Source: Erwinia tracheiphila
GTDB taxonomy: Bacteria > Pseudomonadota > Gammaproteobacteria > Enterobacterales > Enterobacteriaceae
Reading direction: 5' to 3'
DNA length: 64,000 bases
Assembly (NCBI RefSeq): GCF_021365465.1
Contig: NZ_CP089932.1
Span: forward strand, 1,922,001-1,986,000
Shown here: positions 61,303 through 64,000 of the stretch, piece after piece
Position numbering within the stretch: the first letter of the stretch is position 1
How the letters are laid out: the number at the start of each line of letters is the position of its first letter
Translations under genes and position numbers: made by a program
The notes under the pieces: model-generated
Database searches by the model: none
Seen by the model: the letters and a program-made list of their open reading frames with translations, nothing else
What the model was told of the DNA's origin: nothing

Positions 61303-64000
61303 TTATATGCTGCTCACAACCTCATTTATATTGGTAGAGCGCATGTATCTAGCAGGATTAATCATCTGCTCTTTGAGTGAGATAAAATGCGCATTGCCAC
61401 AAGTTATTTTCGCATCTTCTTCATTACCAAGACCAATGTGTTTACTTTTTGTCTCAACAAAGTAAATATGGTTTTCACCATTGTCTTCAATAACTAAGGC
61501 CCAGTCAGGATTGTAGGTTCCCAGTGGCGTCGGGATTTTGAACCAGCTGGGAAGTTTTACATAAAGCTTAACTTCATCCTGTTCTTCGAGTTCCTGAGCG
61601 AAATGGCTTTCGACTTCAGAATCTTTAGGAACGTATTCGTAAACTGATTTAGACGAGGTTTCGAAAAGATTACGGGCATATCCAGTTAGCTCTTTATCCA
61701 TAAAGAGATTTTGTGCATATACGTCACTTTTTAGTGGATAATATTTAATACCATCAACAATAGACAGGCGTTTGCAATAGTTGATTCTGCCTATAGCTTC
61801 ACTGATAAATTGTTGTGGATTTTTAGCAAAATCAGCGAGTCTTCCGCTCTCTTTCAGTATGGTGCTTAAGCTGCGTCTTGTCAGTCCGGTTTTTTCCTGC
61901 AGAACACCAAGAATATCTGGCAGCGGTTGTTCAGCAACATCAATAACAGAGCTTGTTGTCCCATTAACCTGAGCTTTAACATCAAGACCTGACTGGCTTT
62001 GTTTGATTGTTGCTTTGCTGAAACTGACCATTGCTTTTGCTACAGGCTGCATTTCAGAAAGTGATTTCGTACAGGATTTCATCAATTCATCTTCATCAAA
62101 TGACAGTCGGTAGCGTGTTTTTTGACTTATTCTCTGCCATAACGCTTCGAATTCCGGGCTATTTAAGACTTCTTTCCGGTATTGGATTGTTTTGCGCTCA
62201 TCAGCATTATTAATGTTTAGTCGTCCTGCTGATTTACGTAGAATGATTTCAATTTGCTCCTGAAGGGGAAGGAACCTTTCGCTAACAGCAAAAGTGCCAT
62301 CGAAAAGAGTTTCTTTCAGGGTTTTGGTGATTTTTCCCGATTTTTCCAGATAACCTTCAGTCTGTAGTTCAGACCAGATATCATGTGAACCGGAAATACC
62401 TACACTTTGCGAGGAATCAGAGAAGATCAGATGGGCAAACGCATCTTTTTCGATAATACCAAAACGGATACCTGTTTCGTTCTCAATTTCGCTCTGTAGT
62501 CGTTCGGCATAGGCTTCATAATTTTCACTGGCAACGACTGTCAGAATGTTAATGCTGTCATCACGAACACGTTCACCCTCTTGGTTAACGCACAGGCGAA
62601 GACCACGGCCTAATGTTTGACGACGTTCTCGTTCACTTCCCATTTCTCGAAGGCTACAGATCTGGAATACATTGGGGTTATCCCAGCCTTCTTTCAAAGC
62701 AGAGTGTGAAAAAATGAACCTCACCGGATTGGAGAAACTCAAAAGCTTCTCTTTATTTTTCATTATGAGGTTATAACCGCGCTCTGCATTTTCGCGGCCT
62801 GCATTATTGCTTTCGCTTGTTTCAGCCCATGCACCTTTTTTATCAATGGAGAAATAACCATCGTGAACGTCTTTAGCTTGTTCTGGATGAGAAGGGAGCA
62901 AATCTTTATAAGCGGGGCTTTTGATGGCTTTGAGATATTCTTCTTCAAAGATACGGGCATATTCACCCGGTTCACGCAGTCCTTCTTCATTGGTCTTGCG
63001 ATAGAAATCAACCTTATCAATGAAAAACAGGGTAAGGACCTTGATTTGCTGAGTATTCAGGCGAAGTTCTTTATCGAGATGTTCACGGATTGTACGTCTA
63101 ATCATATGTCGCTGGATGAGCATTGGGTCAATATCACCGACGACATCACCGACTCTCATGTAGTAAGTATCAGAAGGCGTTTCCAGTGTAAGGTAACCTT
63201 TCTTGCCCGTACGGATCTCGCTTATCCGGTATCCCTGATAAATATCACGTCCTGTTTCGTCATCAAGTGTCATACCGTCATATACGATAATCTCAGAACG
63301 ATTAACGTTCCCTTTTTTATCAGCTATATCAACAAGAACAGTACCACTGATAATGTTTTTCTTACTGTTAATACTAACCAGCTTCACATAGGGGCTGTTG
63401 CTTGCATTCTGTACTTCAAGCCCGGCAACTTCGATCTGTTTGACCAGTTTTTGATTGTAAGCGTCAATGGCATCGAGACGATACACCATATGATGTTTAT
63501 GCACATGTGTTGCTGAATAACGTAAGGTGAACATGGGATACATAGCATCAAGTGCGGTTTTACCCGCACCATTCAAGCCACCATCAACACTTTGTGGCTC
63601 ATCGACGATAATAATCGGACGTGTAGCCCGGATCAGGTCAATTGGCTTATCCAGATCATCAACGGTCGTTTTTTCACTGGACTGATAGAGCTTGTTAACG
63701 TCTTTTTTGTTAATCGCACCCACCGTCATTACCATGATCTGCATAACAGAACTGGTTGCAAAATTTCTGACATCGGCAGGTTTTGCAGAATCATACAGGT
63801 AGTATTCGTATGGAATGCCCGCATAGAGACTTTTGAAGTGTTCTTCAGTGATTTGTAGCGTTTTATAAACGCCTTCCTTGATGGCAACGGAAGGAACCAC
63901 AATGATAAATTTACTCATGCCATAGCGTTTGTTCAGCTCCAGCATGGTGCGGAGATAAACATACGTTTTACCTGTCCCTGTTTCCATTTCAACAGTAAAA
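61303..64000 (-). CDS. res: Type III restriction endonuclease Res subunit (5' end beyond window)
   Basis: The frame is open to the window edge and begins there with FTVEMETGTGKTYVYL, containing Walker A (GTGKT), so only the first ~70-80 residues are missing. Superfamily 2 motifs follow: IIIVDEPQSVDGG (DEPQ box), LRYSATHV, IFSHSALKEGWDNPNV and QTLGRGLRL (motif VI). A C-terminal PD-(D/E)xK nuclease is visible as YNPDWALVIEDNGENHIYFV then ETKSK. Res cuts when two unmodified sites are engaged with the Mod methyltransferase, whose gene should lie upstream outside the window. The ~900 residues seen are uninterrupted. Confidence 0.92.
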   Translation of the reverse strand, partial: FTVEMETGTGKTYVYLRTMLELNKRYGMSKFIIVVPSVAIKEGVYKTLQITEEHFKSLYAGIPYEYYLYDSAKPADVRNFATSSVMQIMVMTVGAINKKDVNKLYQSSEKTTVDDLDKPIDLIRATRPIIIVDEPQSVDGGLNGAGKTALDAMYPMFTLRYSATHVHKHHMVYRLDAIDAYNQKLVKQIEVAGLEVQNASNSPYVKLVSINSKKNIISGTVLVDIADKKGNVNRSEIIVYDGMTLDDETGRDIYQGYRISEIRTGKKGYLTLETPSDTYYMRVGDVVGDIDPMLIQRHMIRRTIREHLDKELRLNTQQIKVLTLFFIDKVDFYRKTNEEGLREPGEYARIFEEEYLKAIKSPAYKDLLPSHPEQAKDVHDGYFSIDKKGAWAETSESNNAGRENAERGYNLIMKNKEKLLSFSNPVRFIFSHSALKEGWDNPNVFQICSLREMGSERERRQTLGRGLRLCVNQEGERVRDDSINILTVVASENYEAYAERLQSEIENETGIRFGIIEKDAFAHLIFSDSSQSVGISGSHDIWSELQTEGYLEKSGKITKTLKETLFDGTFAVSERFLPLQEQIEIILRKSAGRLNINNADERKTIQYRKEVLNSPEFEALWQRISQKTRYRLSFDEDELMKSCTKSLSEMQPVAKAMVSFSKATIKQSQSGLDVKAQVNGTTSSVIDVAEQPLPDILGVLQEKTGLTRRSLSTILKESGRLADFAKNPQQFISEAIGRINYCKRLSIVDGIKYYPLKSDVYAQNLFMDKELTGYARNLFETSSKSVYEYVPKDSEVESHFAQELEEQDEVKLYVKLPSWFKIPTPLGTYNPDWALVIEDNGENHIYFVETKSKHIGLGNEEDAKITCGNAHFISLKEQMINPARYMRSTNINEVVSSI

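Overview
The window looks like an enterobacterial chromosome (Gammaproteobacteria, Enterobacterales). The core genes lolCDE, cobB, pepT, roxA, phoPQ, purB, hflD, mnmA, nudJ, rluE and icd are in the order known from Escherichia coli, but their proteins diverge clearly from E. coli and Salmonella. nagK is missing between lolE and cobB, and a SitABCD-type metal transporter sits where potABCD lies in E. coli. An Erwinia/Pantoea-like host is my best guess from the protein sequences. That placement is inference, and I make no species call.

Layout. (1) 1-7067 is decayed prophage and insertion-sequence debris: a capsid-gene fragment, an IS1-family element, two near-identical effector/immunity cassettes on a 1.22-kb direct repeat, fragments of a lambda J-type tail-tip gene and of a Q antiterminator gene, and an IS5-family element next to an older IS5-type remnant. 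(2) 7068-27272 is core chromosome: lolCDE and cobB; sitABCD with MntR/Fur-like sites; a dead ydcO/sutR pair; pepT; roxA; phoPQ with a PhoP box; purB-hflD-mnmA-nudJ-rluE; and icd. (3) 27273-48434 is a lambdoid prophage integrated at the 3' end of icd. It has int/xis, a leftward operon (methyltransferase, small accessory genes, RecE-type recombination), a DicA-like repressor and Cro-like protein with GTTAGC-type operators, a rightward replication operon (DnaT-like, DnaC-like, ParB-like), a short hydrophobic-peptide gene, an ISL3-family insertion that splits a LexA box, then a methyltransferase/Q/holin/endolysin block. (4) 48435-56699 carries genes of a second related phage: a ParDE pair, a P1/P4-like immunity unit (C4-like RNA, Icd/Ash-like ORF, ORF6N antirepressor), hok/mok, and a second decaying copy of the methyltransferase/Q/lysis block. 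(5) 56700-61234 is a nest of IS91- and IS481-family elements. (6) 61303-64000 is the 3' part of a type III restriction (Res) gene that runs off the window.

Apart from small capsid and tail-tip fragments no phage structural genes remain, so neither prophage in the window could build a particle from what is seen here. The accessory content (effector/immunity pairs, two or three toxin-antitoxin systems, DNA methyltransferases, type III restriction) suggests a region kept, or slowly decaying, as a defence and addiction island around a core locus. The items most worth following up are the swapped-C-terminus effector/immunity duplication, the possible type I toxin at 41976, the IS insertion into a LexA box, the C4-like antisense unit, and the in-frame 21-bp repeat expansion in the second holin.
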